Shown here piece by piece: positions 12,760 to 19,778 of a stretch of 23,593 bases of DNA. How positions within the stretch are numbered: the stretch's first letter is position 1; each line of letters starts with the position of its first letter. The DNA is from a virus. The position numbers and the translations under genes were made by a program. The stretch lies in IMG/VR virus record IMGVR_UViG_3300048027_000059, positions 1 to 23,593 of that record; one strand, 5' to 3'. The notes beneath the pieces are model-generated. The model was not told the DNA's origin. It worked only from the letters and a program-made list of their open reading frames with translations, and searched no databases.

Positions 12760-13132
12760 ATCCTATCGCCTCTGACAGCTTTTCCATAGCTGCCTCAAAA
12801 TATTTCATAAAGTCTTGCTGGCTCATCTGGTCAAACGAAATGCTGCTTGGAATACGCATAAATTCTTCAGCCAATTCATTGTATTTCATGCTGTAATAAC
12901 CACACGCAAATTTTAATTCATCGTGCAGATGTTTTTCGGTGGGCCATTTGCCAGTGTCTTTACATACGTTGCGAAGCGCCGCCCAATAGAGATTGTGATG
13001 CGGGTTGGATCTCTTGCCGGTAGATGTCAGGTTGAAAACTTGACCATTAGCAAAATCTTCCATGCGCTGCGCATCGTATTGAGAAACGGGCAATAACTGC
13101 CCGCTCTTTAGGTGTACTTGAATTTTAGGCAT
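12737..13132 (-). CDS. DUF1367-like phage protein
   Basis: A 131-residue protein. Order of features: an N-terminal strand pair (MPKIQVHLKSGQLLPVSQYD), a 'MEDFANGQVFNL' segment, 'SNPHHNLYWAALRNVCKDTG', a 'DELKFACGYYSMKY' helix, then 'IPSSISFDQMSQQDFMKYFE' and a terminal helix. The HH..(L/F)(Y/F)WAL core and 'P.SISF..M.Q.EF...' box correspond to DUF1367 proteins found among the recombination and replication genes of temperate phages. Function is unknown. The start overlaps the stop of the ParB-like gene by 8 bases and lacks a strong ribosome site, so coupling is likely. Confidence 0.7.
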   Translation of the reverse strand: MPKIQVHLKSGQLLPVSQYDAQRMEDFANGQVFNLTSTGKRSNPHHNLYWAALRNVCKDTGKWPTEKHLHDELKFACGYYSMKYNELAEEFMRIPSSISFDQMSQQDFMKYFEAAMEKLSEAIGYDPLHIQ

Positions 13133-13943
13133 AAGAACCGTTGAAGATTTCTTTTGTAAAGCCCTTTAATTCAAAGTTTGGTTCTATTCTTAATCTTGTT
13201 AAAGGCTTTTTAGTAACAAACAAATTCCAAGATTTAATGAAAAGTTTTTTCCGAAAATCTATATCTGATTTGCCTACTTTTCTTGACGCATCTTTTAGCA
13301 ACCACTCTCTTGCGTAATGAGCAGCGTCATTTTCATATGTTTTTTGACCATGAGCATAAACTTCAACAAATGCTTCTGCATCAGCTTCTTCTCCTAAAAT
13401 ACACCCAATGTAATGAACGGCAGGAAGCCAAGATGTAGCTGGACTAAAAGCATTTTTGCATCTTAGAATACTATCTGCAATTTTGGGGTGATTGTTGTGA
13501 ATTGCATACATTTCTGTATTTGTTAAACCACTTTTCTTTATAGATTGATGTGCCAACTGATCTAAAAAAATAATTGCAGCAGATATATTTGATGCGTGTT
13601 TTACACCGTCCATTGTTAATTGATCTGCAAATGATCTTTTCTTTCCACTATCAATAGTTTTCACACATTTTGGATCTAAGTTTTTAACCACTACTGTTTG
13701 AAACGGTGTGTTTGCCGCAACACAGCTATGCAGCCTATGGTGGCCGTTCATTAAAATTCCATTCCAATCAACGCAAATTGTTTCGCCATTTAACTGCCAA
13801 TTATTAGAAGCCATATCACGCTTATATTTTCCAAAACTTATTGCATTTGCTTTTCTGTTGTTTGGGTTTTTATTTTTCAGCATTTCTGCTGCAATAATTG
13901 GTGTTATTGTTTCAACAGAACATTCAACTTTTTTATTTTGCAT
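13125..13943 (-). CDS. ParB/sulfiredoxin-fold protein
   Basis: A 272-residue protein. The N-terminal domain shows 'ITPIIAAEMLKNKNPNNRKAN', 'SFGKYKRDMASNNWQLNGET' and 'CVDWNGILMNGHHRLHSCVA', i.e. the strand-loop 'G.L.(D/N)G.HRL.A' box of the ParB/Srx superfamily. In this box the conserved motif binds nucleotide, and Gln is usual where His is seen here. The C-terminal part is helical without a recognisable HTH. It resembles a phage family of similar length whose role is unknown. The ribosome site is AGGAGA. The gene is noticeably A+T-richer than ssb and the annealase upstream. Confidence 0.75.
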   Translation of the reverse strand: MQNKKVECSVETITPIIAAEMLKNKNPNNRKANAISFGKYKRDMASNNWQLNGETICVDWNGILMNGHHRLHSCVAANTPFQTVVVKNLDPKCVKTIDSGKKRSFADQLTMDGVKHASNISAAIIFLDQLAHQSIKKSGLTNTEMYAIHNNHPKIADSILRCKNAFSPATSWLPAVHYIGCILGEEADAEAFVEVYAHGQKTYENDAAHYAREWLLKDASRKVGKSDIDFRKKLFIKSWNLFVTKKPLTRLRIEPNFELKGFTKEIFNGSYA

Positions 13944-13968
13944 TGCTTTCTCCTAAACACATAATTGT

Positions 13969-14022
13969 GGGGGTGGGCTTCCTGCCAAGTTTATGCACCA
14001 TTGCCAAACCTGACCCACCCCC
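13969..14022. repeat. Perfect 9-bp inverted repeat with 36-base loop in the ssb downstream region
   Basis: GGGGGTGGG at 13969-13977 and CCCACCCCC at 14014-14022 are exact inverse copies. In the leftward RNA they fall between the ssb stop and the ribosome site of the ParB-like gene and would form a strong GC stem with a large loop containing TTGGCA and TTGGCAGG repeats. No U tract follows. A translational or processing element is more likely than a terminator. Confidence 0.6.
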
Positions 14023-14032
14023 TGATTGACCC

Positions 14033-14386
14033 CTAAAAGGGGATTTCGTCATCCACATCATTGGGCGGTGGTGCTTGATGTTCGGTGTACTTTACAGGCT
14101 CCGCAGAGCGCCCACCAAGCAGCTTAACTTCTGATGGCCTAACACCTAAAAAAGTTTTGCCGTTGTACTCACGGGTCTTTAGATCGCCTGTCACGGCTAC
14201 TTGCGTACCTTTTTTTAGATACTGAGATAACTGTGGACGGTTGTACGATACATCAAAGAACATCACGCCTTTGTTTTCTCCCCAGCCATCGTCAACTGCG
14301 ACAGAAAAGGAGACAAATCCCCCTCTGTCGTTCTCACGAACTTCACTGTCTTTGGTAAGACGCCCAACGATAGTAATCGCTTTCAT
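14033..14386 (-). CDS. ssb: Single-stranded DNA-binding protein
   Basis: A 117-residue SSB. The OB fold is evident: MKAITIVGRLTKDSEVREN, 'GGFVSFSVAVDDGWG', 'VMFFDVSYNRPQLSQYLKKG', 'QVAVTGDLKTREYNGKTFLG'. A short Pro-rich linker leads to the acidic tip DDEIPF, the conserved tail that recruits host recombination and replication partners. It is shorter than bacterial SSB (about 178), as is usual for phages. Its ATG overlaps the stop of the annealing-protein gene (ATGA), with GGAG upstream. Co-expression with the annealing protein is expected. Confidence 0.94.
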   Translation of the reverse strand: MKAITIVGRLTKDSEVRENDRGGFVSFSVAVDDGWGENKGVMFFDVSYNRPQLSQYLKKGTQVAVTGDLKTREYNGKTFLGVRPSEVKLLGGRSAEPVKYTEHQAPPPNDVDDEIPF

Positions 14387-14991
14387 ATTCCTAGCTCCAA
14401 TTTGCGGTTATTGTTTGCATCAAAGAGCGCGTCATATTGATCTGACGTTATCCCTGTGCTGTTGATGAGCTTTTTAAATTTTGGCTCAAACTTCTCAAAA
14501 GCTGACGCGGTGCAGTTTTTGTAAAATTCTATAGATGCATCTACTCTGGCATCTATGTCTAATTCCATTGTTGGCTTAGACTGTTCAGCGTGTGCTGCTT
14601 CCTTGCGAGAAATGCCATCCATCTCATTTGATGATGCATACTGCCCACCATGCATACCCATGCTGGCAAGCGCCCGTCCAATTGCAGAAGTCTCGCAAAC
14701 TTCTACAGCAGACGTTTTTGTAATGTGTGATGATCCGCGTATTTCTTCAGCAAGGCCAGATCCAACTACAAAACCATCTTTATCAGCAATCAAAGCCCGC
14801 ACGATAACCGTCTTACCATCGTTATGCAGGATCTCAGTCGTGATGCCGTAATCACCGCCAAATGACATGCGGAACGCCTCTACGCGCTTGGCAACCTCTG
14901 TGTATTGCTTGCCGCCGCGCTGTTTTACACCGTGCGATTTATTAAGTTCAGCAACAAGATCCATTGCCTGATGAAATTTATTAGCTTGCAT
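14383..14991 (-). CDS. ssDNA-annealing protein, Erf/Rad52-like (probable)
   Basis: About 202 residues. The ATG at 14991 is favoured because AAGGAG lies ten bases upstream; TTG at 15000 is too close to it. Motifs: 'KQYTEVAKRVEAFRMSFGG', 'GITTEILHNDGKTVIVRALI', then 'GFVVGSGLAEEIRGSSHITK' and 'TSAVEVCETSAIGRALASMG'. The 'TSA.E..ETSAIGRALA..G' box is characteristic of a phage recombinase group with an Erf/Rad52-type annealing core. The gene is coupled to ssb, the usual partner. It would pair complementary single strands during phage recombination or concatemer formation. The family assignment is from recalled motifs. Confidence 0.72.
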   Translation of the reverse strand: MQANKFHQAMDLVAELNKSHGVKQRGGKQYTEVAKRVEAFRMSFGGDYGITTEILHNDGKTVIVRALIADKDGFVVGSGLAEEIRGSSHITKTSAVEVCETSAIGRALASMGMHGGQYASSNEMDGISRKEAAHAEQSKPTMELDIDARVDASIEFYKNCTASAFEKFEPKFKKLINSTGITSDQYDALFDANNNRKLELGI

Positions 14992-15166
14992 ATCCTGCAA
15001 TCTCCTTGGTCAAATCATGGTGAAAGTTTGCAGCTTTAACGCCTGTCTCTACAGCCTTAATCATACGGCTTACAGTATGCGTTGAGATGTTTTCTTTTAC
15101 AGCCATCTCAATCATAGCCTTAACTATAGCAGCTTGGATCTCTGCTGGTGTTGGATGTTTATGCAT
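14981..15166 (-). CDS. Small helical protein at the head of the recombination operon
   Basis: A 61-residue protein with TAGGGG upstream of its ATG. The sequence is helical (AEIQAAIVKAMIEMAVKEN, STHTVSRMIKAVETGVKAA) and ends with HHDLTKEIAGYAS. The middle could form a short helix-turn-helix (ISTHTVSRMIK), but this is weak. Its 3' end overlaps the annealing-protein start by 11 bases. It is the first gene of the leftward recombination unit, opposite the HTH regulator at 15254, and may be an early regulator. No family is recognised. Confidence 0.65.
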   Translation of the reverse strand: MHKHPTPAEIQAAIVKAMIEMAVKENISTHTVSRMIKAVETGVKAANFHHDLTKEIAGYAS

Positions 15167-15205
15167 TTTGTACCCCTACTTGCATTTTGTGGGTTGTACC
15201 TATCA

Positions 15206-15221
15206 GCATTGTAGTCTATGC
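15206..15221. promoter_or_regulatory. Operator candidate (TGTAGTCT) in the divergent control region
   Basis: An imperfect palindrome GCAT-TGTAGTCT-ATGC between the divergent genes at 15166 (leftward) and 15254 (rightward). The octamer at 15210-15217 is the one found directly downstream of the -35 box in three leftward promoters. Here it lies on the plus strand. A leftward promoter of TTGTGC, 17 bases and TAGGTA could overlap it, as could weak rightward boxes (TTGTAC at 15194). Confidence 0.6.
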
Positions 15222-15253
15222 ACAACCCCATAATTATTTATGGAGTAAAAAAA

Positions 15254-15439
15254 ATGGAAGCTAGTACAATGTACCGACTTGATAAGATCCAGCAGATGCT
15301 TGGTGATCGTCAGGTGCAAGCAATAGCAGATGCTACTGGATTATCGCGCTGGACTATATACAATGTGCGAAATGGCGTTGGCAAAATACGTTACGAAACA
15401 ATAGAGCGTTTGTCAGATTACTTTGAGCGCCAGAAATAA
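15254..15439 (+). CDS. Small Cro/CI-type helix-turn-helix regulator
   Basis: A 61-residue protein starting at the ATG that has GGAG eight bases upstream; the frame reads back to 15218 without a ribosome site. Nearly the whole protein is one HTH domain: 'YRLDKIQQMLGDRQVQAIAD', 'ATGLSRWTIYNVRNG', then 'IRYETIERLSDYFERQK'. Recognition-helix residues lie in SRWTIYNV. It lacks a C-terminal dimerisation or cleavage domain, so it is Cro-like rather than LexA/CI-like. It lies next to the operator candidate and opposite the recombination operon, which suggests control of that switch and perhaps of the three similar leftward promoters. Confidence 0.8.
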   Translation: MEASTMYRLDKIQQMLGDRQVQAIADATGLSRWTIYNVRNGVGKIRYETIERLSDYFERQK

Positions 15440-15441
15440 TA

Positions 15442-15471
15442 GAACCGCCAGCTTGGTCATGCTGACGGTTC
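15442..15471. other. 11-bp imperfect hairpin after the HTH gene
   Basis: Bases 15442-15452 pair with 15461-15471 around an 8-base loop. The pairing has one C-A mismatch in the rightward RNA but a G-U pair in the leftward RNA, where UAUUAUUU follows. Possibly a weak bidirectional end signal: it would end the regulator transcript, or stop antisense transcription coming from the right. Confidence 0.45.
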
Positions 15472-15546
15472 GTAGGGGTAAACAGTGTTGGAGAACACAA
15501 TAGAACTCCTGATACACTATAGGCACAAAAAAATAAAGGGGTTACG

Positions 15547-16227
15547 ATGTCAAATCACACTTTCAATCCAGCAATTGCTTGCGCTGTAGGCGTCAACGCG
15601 GCTGTTATTTATCAGAACATTTTATTCTGGACAGAGAAGAATGCTGCAAACAACCGCCATCTGCATGAGGGATCTTACTGGACATATAACAGCATAGCGG
15701 CGTTTGAAAAACTGTTTCCATATCTCTCTGGCAAGCAAATCAGAACCGCATTGTCTACCCTTGAGAGTGCTGGTCTTATCATCTCAGGAACATTTAATAA
15801 GTCGGGTTACGATAGGACAAAATGGTACTGCCCCGTAGGTCAGGTGGATTTGACCCAGAGGGCAAATGGAATGGCCCCAGAGGGCGAACCTATACCAGAT
15901 AATAAACCAGTTAAAAAACAAAGTAATAATATTAGGGATATTTTATCTACTTGGTTGATGGATGAAGAAGCTGCTGACAGTTTCATCTCATATCGCAAGT
16001 CTATCAAGAAACCACTTACTGAAACTGCTGCTAAAAGATTGTCTGAGAAATTACGGTGGATCTTCGTCGGCGGTGGTGAACCATCTGACGCATTGGCTAT
16101 GTGCGAAGAAAAGGGTTGGCAGAGCATAGAGGTTGATTGGTTCTTTAAATCACTTCATGGTGAGAAATCTGATAGCTACAAAAAAGCTATGACAAATATT
16201 GAGCAAGCAAAACGGGAGACAGTATAA
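15547..16227 (+). CDS. Phage replication initiator-type protein (winged helix N-domain)
   Basis: A 226-residue protein with AAGGGG upstream. The N-terminal domain, about residues 1-100, contains 'FNPAIACAVGVNAAVIYQNI', 'WTYNSIAAFEKLFPYLSGKQ' and 'RTALSTLESAGLIISGTFNK', followed by 'DRTKWYCP'. This is the winged-helix layout of phage O-like/DnaD-like replication proteins (an activity-test helix 'YLS..QIR.AL..LE..GLI' plus a wing with 'DRT.WY'). A linker follows (PIPDNKPVKKQSNN), then a helical C-terminal domain ('VDWFFKSLHGEK'). It probably binds the origin and recruits a helicase loader. The next gene starts in a TAATG junction. Confidence 0.8.
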   Translation: MSNHTFNPAIACAVGVNAAVIYQNILFWTEKNAANNRHLHEGSYWTYNSIAAFEKLFPYLSGKQIRTALSTLESAGLIISGTFNKSGYDRTKWYCPVGQVDLTQRANGMAPEGEPIPDNKPVKKQSNNIRDILSTWLMDEEAADSFISYRKSIKKPLTETAAKRLSEKLRWIFVGGGEPSDALAMCEEKGWQSIEVDWFFKSLHGEKSDSYKKAMTNIEQAKRETV

Positions 16228-16715
16228 TGGATTATGGTCAAAGAGTGGAAATGATTAAGCGGCATCTTGCAGCAATGTTAAGCAGCTATGCCATCCCTAG
16301 CCATTTGCGCAGCAGCGAAACGGCACAGCAGGATGAAATTGATGTAACGGCTAAAGCTTTAAATCAGCTATTTCCAAACAACACTACGCCAGATCATTTG
16401 GCCGGTACGTTTGAACGTGCAGCATTAAAGATTAAAGCGGCTCATACTTCGCGCTCATGGCCTAAAGCATCTGACATAGCAGCAGCTATCAAAAGTTGCT
16501 TTGATAAAGCCAGTGGCCGTGACGTTGCCTCTGGGCCTTGGAAGCCAGATACTTACAAGATCAATGCTGATAGAATTAAACGCGGAGAAGCTGTCGGTGA
16601 TAATTGGGTCAACGGTAAGATGGGCGAAGTGCTGGTGGAGCGCGGCCTTGTAACCGATCAGGATTTGTTGCCATACCGCGAGGCAATAGGTTTTGCAAAA
16701 CGATTTGAGGCGTGA
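16227..16715 (+). CDS. Replication partner protein, possible helicase loader
   Basis: A 162-residue helical protein translated from a TAATG junction with the initiator. The first part ('ALNQLFPNNTTPDHLAGTFERA', split by a Pro turn) and 'TSRSWPKASDIAAAIKSCFD' resemble the N-terminal helical module of phage helicase-loader-like proteins. A loop (SGPWKPDTYKI) and a 'MGEVLVERGLVTDQDLLPYR' helix-turn follow. No Walker motif is present, so it is not a DnaC-type ATPase. The role is inferred from linkage with the initiator. Confidence 0.6.
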   Translation: MDYGQRVEMIKRHLAAMLSSYAIPSHLRSSETAQQDEIDVTAKALNQLFPNNTTPDHLAGTFERAALKIKAAHTSRSWPKASDIAAAIKSCFDKASGRDVASGPWKPDTYKINADRIKRGEAVGDNWVNGKMGEVLVERGLVTDQDLLPYREAIGFAKRFEA

Positions 16716-16757
16716 TAGTCTTTTAGTTGGGCGTCATACCCTCTGTCTGCTCAACTT

Positions 16758-16806
16758 CCCCCCTCTGGCTAGGTTACGCACTGCAACGAGGGGGGTCTTT
16801 TCTTTT
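16758..16806 (+). terminator. Rho-independent terminator of the replication unit
   Basis: CCCCCCTC (16758-16765) pairs perfectly with GAGGGGGG (16788-16795); a 22-base loop lies between. TCTTTTCTTTT follows on the plus strand. It ends the regulator/replication transcript 43 bases after the 16715 stop and insulates the terminase genes, which start again at 16863. Confidence 0.85.
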
Positions 16807-16862
16807 AGTGGTTCTTAGCATACTATACACAACATATAGACGCACCCTCTAAGGACGGACTT

Positions 16863-17153
16863 ATGCAACCAGAAGTTGAAACCGACACTAACATAGTGAA
16901 AAGTAAACCGCCTGCTGCTGGTAAGGGCAGACCCAAAGGCGCTAAGAATAAAAACAGTAAGCTTTTAAAAGATGCGATCTTAGAGGCTGCTGAATTGGCC
17001 GGTGGTAAACGTGGCATGGTTGCCTATCTGGAACTGCAAGCAGAAGCAAACCCAACTGCTTTCATGGCTCTTATGGGAAAGGTTCTGCCATTACAGGTTA
17101 CGGGATCTGGCGCACAGGGCGAGCATGAGTTTGTCATCAAATGGAAGTCATAG
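16863..17153 (+). CDS. terS: Terminase small subunit
   Basis: A 96-residue protein with AAGGA upstream, ending in a 13-base overlap with terL. The basic GKGRPKGAKNKNSKLLKDAI start, the helical 'LEAAELAGGKRGMVAYLELQ' and 'NPTAFMALMGKVLPLQVTG' correspond to the short class of phage TerS proteins, with a DNA-binding N-terminus and a PLQV end. It would recognise the packaging site and stimulate the large subunit. It is short compared with TerS of other phages (about 140-180), but this size is common in phages with this terL type. Confidence 0.88.
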   Translation: MQPEVETDTNIVKSKPPAAGKGRPKGAKNKNSKLLKDAILEAAELAGGKRGMVAYLELQAEANPTAFMALMGKVLPLQVTGSGAQGEHEFVIKWKS

Positions 17154-18400
17154 AAATTGACTACACGCCAAGGCTACAAGCGCGAGAGTTTCATAACAGA
17201 TCAGAGCGTTTTGCAGTATTGGTCGCTCACAGACGATTTGGTAAGACTGTGGCTGCGGTTAATGATCTTATCAGAGATGCGCTAACCATTGATCTTCCTA
17301 ACGTCAGGGTGGCTTATATCGCCCCGTATCTCAGCCAATCAAAAGCAGTGGCTTGGGATTATGCGCTAGAGTACACGCAAGACATTCCCCACATCAAAGT
17401 TAATCATAGCGAGCTAAGGATAGACTTCCCCAATGGTGCAAGATTTCGGTTATTTGGCGCTGATAATTACAACGCTATGCGTGGTTTGTATTTTGATGCG
17501 GTAGTGCTTGACGAAATGGCTGACTTTCCTGCATCAGCATGGCCCACAGTCATTAGGCCAGCTATTGTAGATCGTAAGGGCCGCGCCACAATAATTGGGA
17601 CGCCTAAAGGCAAAAACGAATTTTGGGAAATGTATGACTATGCGAAGAACCATCCTGAGTGGTGGTGCAGGATGTTCAAAGCGTCTGAGACAGATATTCT
17701 TGATGAGGATGAGCTTGAAGAAGCTAAACGCACAATGGGCGAAGATCGCTATGAGCAAGAGTTTGAATGCAGCTTTGAAGCGGCGATCCAAGGGGCATAT
17801 TACGCGCAAGAAATGAAAACGGCTACCTCTGACGGTAGGGTGACAAATGTGCCGTATGATCCAGCAGTAGGAGTTACAACCGCATGGGATCTTGGCATAG
17901 GCGACAGCACAGCCATATTCTTTGCTCAGTATGTGGGGCAGGAGATCCGCATCATAGATTATTATGAAAGCAGCGGGGTTGGCTTAGATCATTATGCAAA
18001 GGTTCTTAGCGAAAAGGGCTATCACTATTCTGAGCATATTTTACCGCACGATGTGCAAGTTAAGGAGCTAGGCACAGGAAAGAGCCGCGTAGAGACTTTA
18101 GACGCGCTGGGCATATCTGATATCACAATAGCCCCAAAGCTTGCTGTAGATGACGGAATACAGGCCGCACGGTCTATGATTGCACGTTGCTGGTTTGATG
18201 AGAAGGATTGCGCCAGAGGTATAGAGGCACTACGGCAATATCGCAGGGAATTTGACGAAAGACTAAAAACTTGGCGAGGTAGACCATTGCACGATTGGAC
18301 ATCTCACGGCGCTGATGCATTCCGATATTTAGCCGTTGGAAAGCAGACCCAGCAGGATTGGGGTGAACCGATCAGAAGGAATTTGCGCGGCATAGCCTAA
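17141..18400 (+). CDS. terL: Terminase large subunit (packaging ATPase/nuclease)
   Basis: A 419-residue protein that powers DNA translocation into the prohead and cuts the concatemer. The ATPase domain has Walker A at RRFGKT (31-36), Walker B with FDAVVLDE (118-125, Asp124-Glu125) and a coupling motif IIGTPKG (151-157). The nuclease domain shows TTAWDLGIGDST (Asp250), PHD (302-304) and SHGADAFRY (388-396, Asp392), the acidic triad of RNase-H-type TerL nucleases. It is shorter than T4/T7 TerL but normal for this class. The start is in an overlap with terS and has no strong ribosome site, so it is translationally coupled. Confidence 0.96.
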   Translation: MEVIEIDYTPRLQAREFHNRSERFAVLVAHRRFGKTVAAVNDLIRDALTIDLPNVRVAYIAPYLSQSKAVAWDYALEYTQDIPHIKVNHSELRIDFPNGARFRLFGADNYNAMRGLYFDAVVLDEMADFPASAWPTVIRPAIVDRKGRATIIGTPKGKNEFWEMYDYAKNHPEWWCRMFKASETDILDEDELEEAKRTMGEDRYEQEFECSFEAAIQGAYYAQEMKTATSDGRVTNVPYDPAVGVTTAWDLGIGDSTAIFFAQYVGQEIRIIDYYESSGVGLDHYAKVLSEKGYHYSEHILPHDVQVKELGTGKSRVETLDALGISDITIAPKLAVDDGIQAARSMIARCWFDEKDCARGIEALRQYRREFDERLKTWRGRPLHDWTSHGADAFRYLAVGKQTQQDWGEPIRRNLRGIA

Positions 18401-18440
18401 TGTGGTAGTGTGCGGCATATATGCTCTGCGCGGGGTTGCT

Positions 18441-18659
18441 ATGTCATTATACGAAAACATCCATAATAAAAGAAAACGTATTAAAGCTGGATCTGGTGAG
18501 CGAATGCGTAAGAAGGGTGCATCTGGCGCTCCTTCAGATAAAGATTTTAAAGATGCGGCTAAGACTGCAAAAGATTTCACGCCTTGCAAGGGATGCCCGA
18601 CGAGGGGCGCTTGTAAGAAAGCCGGTAAATGTTTGATGAAATCAATAGTGGGTAAATAA
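18441..18659 (+). CDS. Small basic CxxC-containing protein (marine-phage family)
   Basis: A 72-residue protein starting at the ATG preceded by GCGCGGGG. The frame is open back to 18402 but without a ribosome site. The sequence begins MSLYENIHNKRKRIKAGSGE and continues 'RMRKKGASGAPSDKDFKDAA', a pattern I know from many marine phages. It ends in 'PCKGCPTRGACKKAGKC', a four-Cys cluster that could bind zinc or iron. It is strongly basic, so nucleic-acid contact or packaging in the virion is plausible. Function is unknown. Confidence 0.78.
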   Translation: MSLYENIHNKRKRIKAGSGERMRKKGASGAPSDKDFKDAAKTAKDFTPCKGCPTRGACKKAGKCLMKSIVGK

Positions 18660-18660
18660 A

Positions 18661-18711
18661 ATGCGTTGTGGATACAAAAAAAAGGGCCGCAAGGGCGGTA
18701 AAAAGAAATAA
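18661..18711 (+). CDS. 16-residue basic microprotein, tentative
   Basis: A 16-codon ORF (MRCGYKKKGRKGGKKK) that starts one base after the previous stop and ends in a TAATG junction with the next gene. Nine of its 16 residues are Lys or Arg. The exact fit between two genes argues that it is translated; otherwise the 51-base gap would be unexplained. It could also serve only as a coupling cistron for the Gly-rich protein. Confidence 0.45.
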   Translation: MRCGYKKKGRKGGKKK

Positions 18712-19778
18712 TGGCAACTTATAGTTTTACAAGTGGCGAAAACCTAAGTGGAAAAACATTTGGGGGAAGCGGAAACAAGAAACGTAAAGAAAAATTTAGC
18801 GGCGGTAATAATGTAAGGTCAAATGACAAAACAAAGTCTGGTTCTGGCGGCAAGGGCGGTGGGCGTCCTGATGTAAATCCAGAAACTTCTAAAGGTCAGT
18901 CGGCTATCGCTAAAAGTAGAGCAAAAAAAAGCGGGTTCGGATATTACGATAATAAAGGAAAATATGTTCCTGCTTATGTAGATATGTTTGACGGTGGCGG
19001 GATGAATACTTCTGACACATATTTTGCTGGCGGGCCTTTATCAAATATTCTGAACGTAATGAAGGTTGCGCCTAAAGGATCTGGCGATGTGCCGCGTGAA
19101 AGAATTGGCTATCGTGATTTAACCGATATGTTTGATGAAGGTGGCCCACAGGCAAGCGGTGGTGGCTTCAGAGGCGCGGGTGGCTTTAGTGGTCTAGGTA
19201 ATATAGCGAATATGCTTGCTGGCAATGAAAGCGAGCGCGTTGGTTATTATGATGAGGGTGGCCGGTTTTATGAGCCACCATCCCCGACACCATCCCCATC
19301 TGGTATTTTAAATGCTGTTCAGAATAACGATGCTTCCTCTCTAAGCTATGCAAATATGCCAATGGGTGAAGCGGGCCGTGGTGGAATACCCATGCAAGTG
19401 GGTAGACCCAATCCACAAATGGGTATCCCTATGCCGAAAGCTCCGCTTCCAGAAGGGCCAAGTGTTCAATCCGAAATGAACCTGCCAGATCCAATGAATT
19501 ACGGCGGTGGCCTTACGATGCAATTTGGAAAACCTATAATAAAAGATGAAACCTTTTTTGAACCGTTTGGAAGGCCTTATCGCAAAGGTTTTTCTGATGC
19601 AAATCAGGCTTCAGACATGGTTGCTCCTACTATGGCTCCTGCAACGCTATCAAGCGATGGTGGGCGTTTACAGCAAATGAAAGCGGATCTCTCAGCAATG
19701 GGCTTTGACCCTATGGGTTTCAGTGATGCTGATGTTATGGAATTGCATAAACTCTATGTTGGTGGGCTTGTTGAGTGA
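18711..19778 (+). CDS. Gly/Pro/Met-rich low-complexity protein with internal repeats
   Basis: A 355-residue protein of unusual composition. It has a Lys/Ser/Gly-rich N-terminus (about 1-75) and then repeated short units: 'YVDMFDGGG' at about 89-97, 'LTDMFDEGG' at about 137-145 and 'VGYYDEGG' at about 177-184, each preceded by 'GY(Y/R)D' or 'ERxGY'. Pro/Met-rich segments and a short helical end (FSDADVMELHKLYVGGLVE) follow. No fold is recognised; most is probably disordered. It lies between terL and the ART-like genes and ends in a GTGA overlap. A virion-internal or DNA-associated role is a guess. Confidence 0.75.
   Translation: MATYSFTSGENLSGKTFGGSGNKKRKEKFSGGNNVRSNDKTKSGSGGKGGGRPDVNPETSKGQSAIAKSRAKKSGFGYYDNKGKYVPAYVDMFDGGGMNTSDTYFAGGPLSNILNVMKVAPKGSGDVPRERIGYRDLTDMFDEGGPQASGGGFRGAGGFSGLGNIANMLAGNESERVGYYDEGGRFYEPPSPTPSPSGILNAVQNNDASSLSYANMPMGEAGRGGIPMQVGRPNPQMGIPMPKAPLPEGPSVQSEMNLPDPMNYGGGLTMQFGKPIIKDETFFEPFGRPYRKGFSDANQASDMVAPTMAPATLSSDGGRLQQMKADLSAMGFDPMGFSDADVMELHKLYVGGLVE

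Noticed and set aside
15510-15526. CACTATAGG resembling a T7-type RNA polymerase promoter upstream of the replication initiator gene
   Set aside because: Only the core matches, other candidate sites in the window do not share it, and no single-subunit RNA polymerase gene is visible.
16818-16846. Promoter for terS (TTCTTA with CATATA or TATAGA)
   Set aside because: Boxes match poorly and spacing is ambiguous. A promoter is expected after the terminator at 16758-16806, but its position cannot be fixed.
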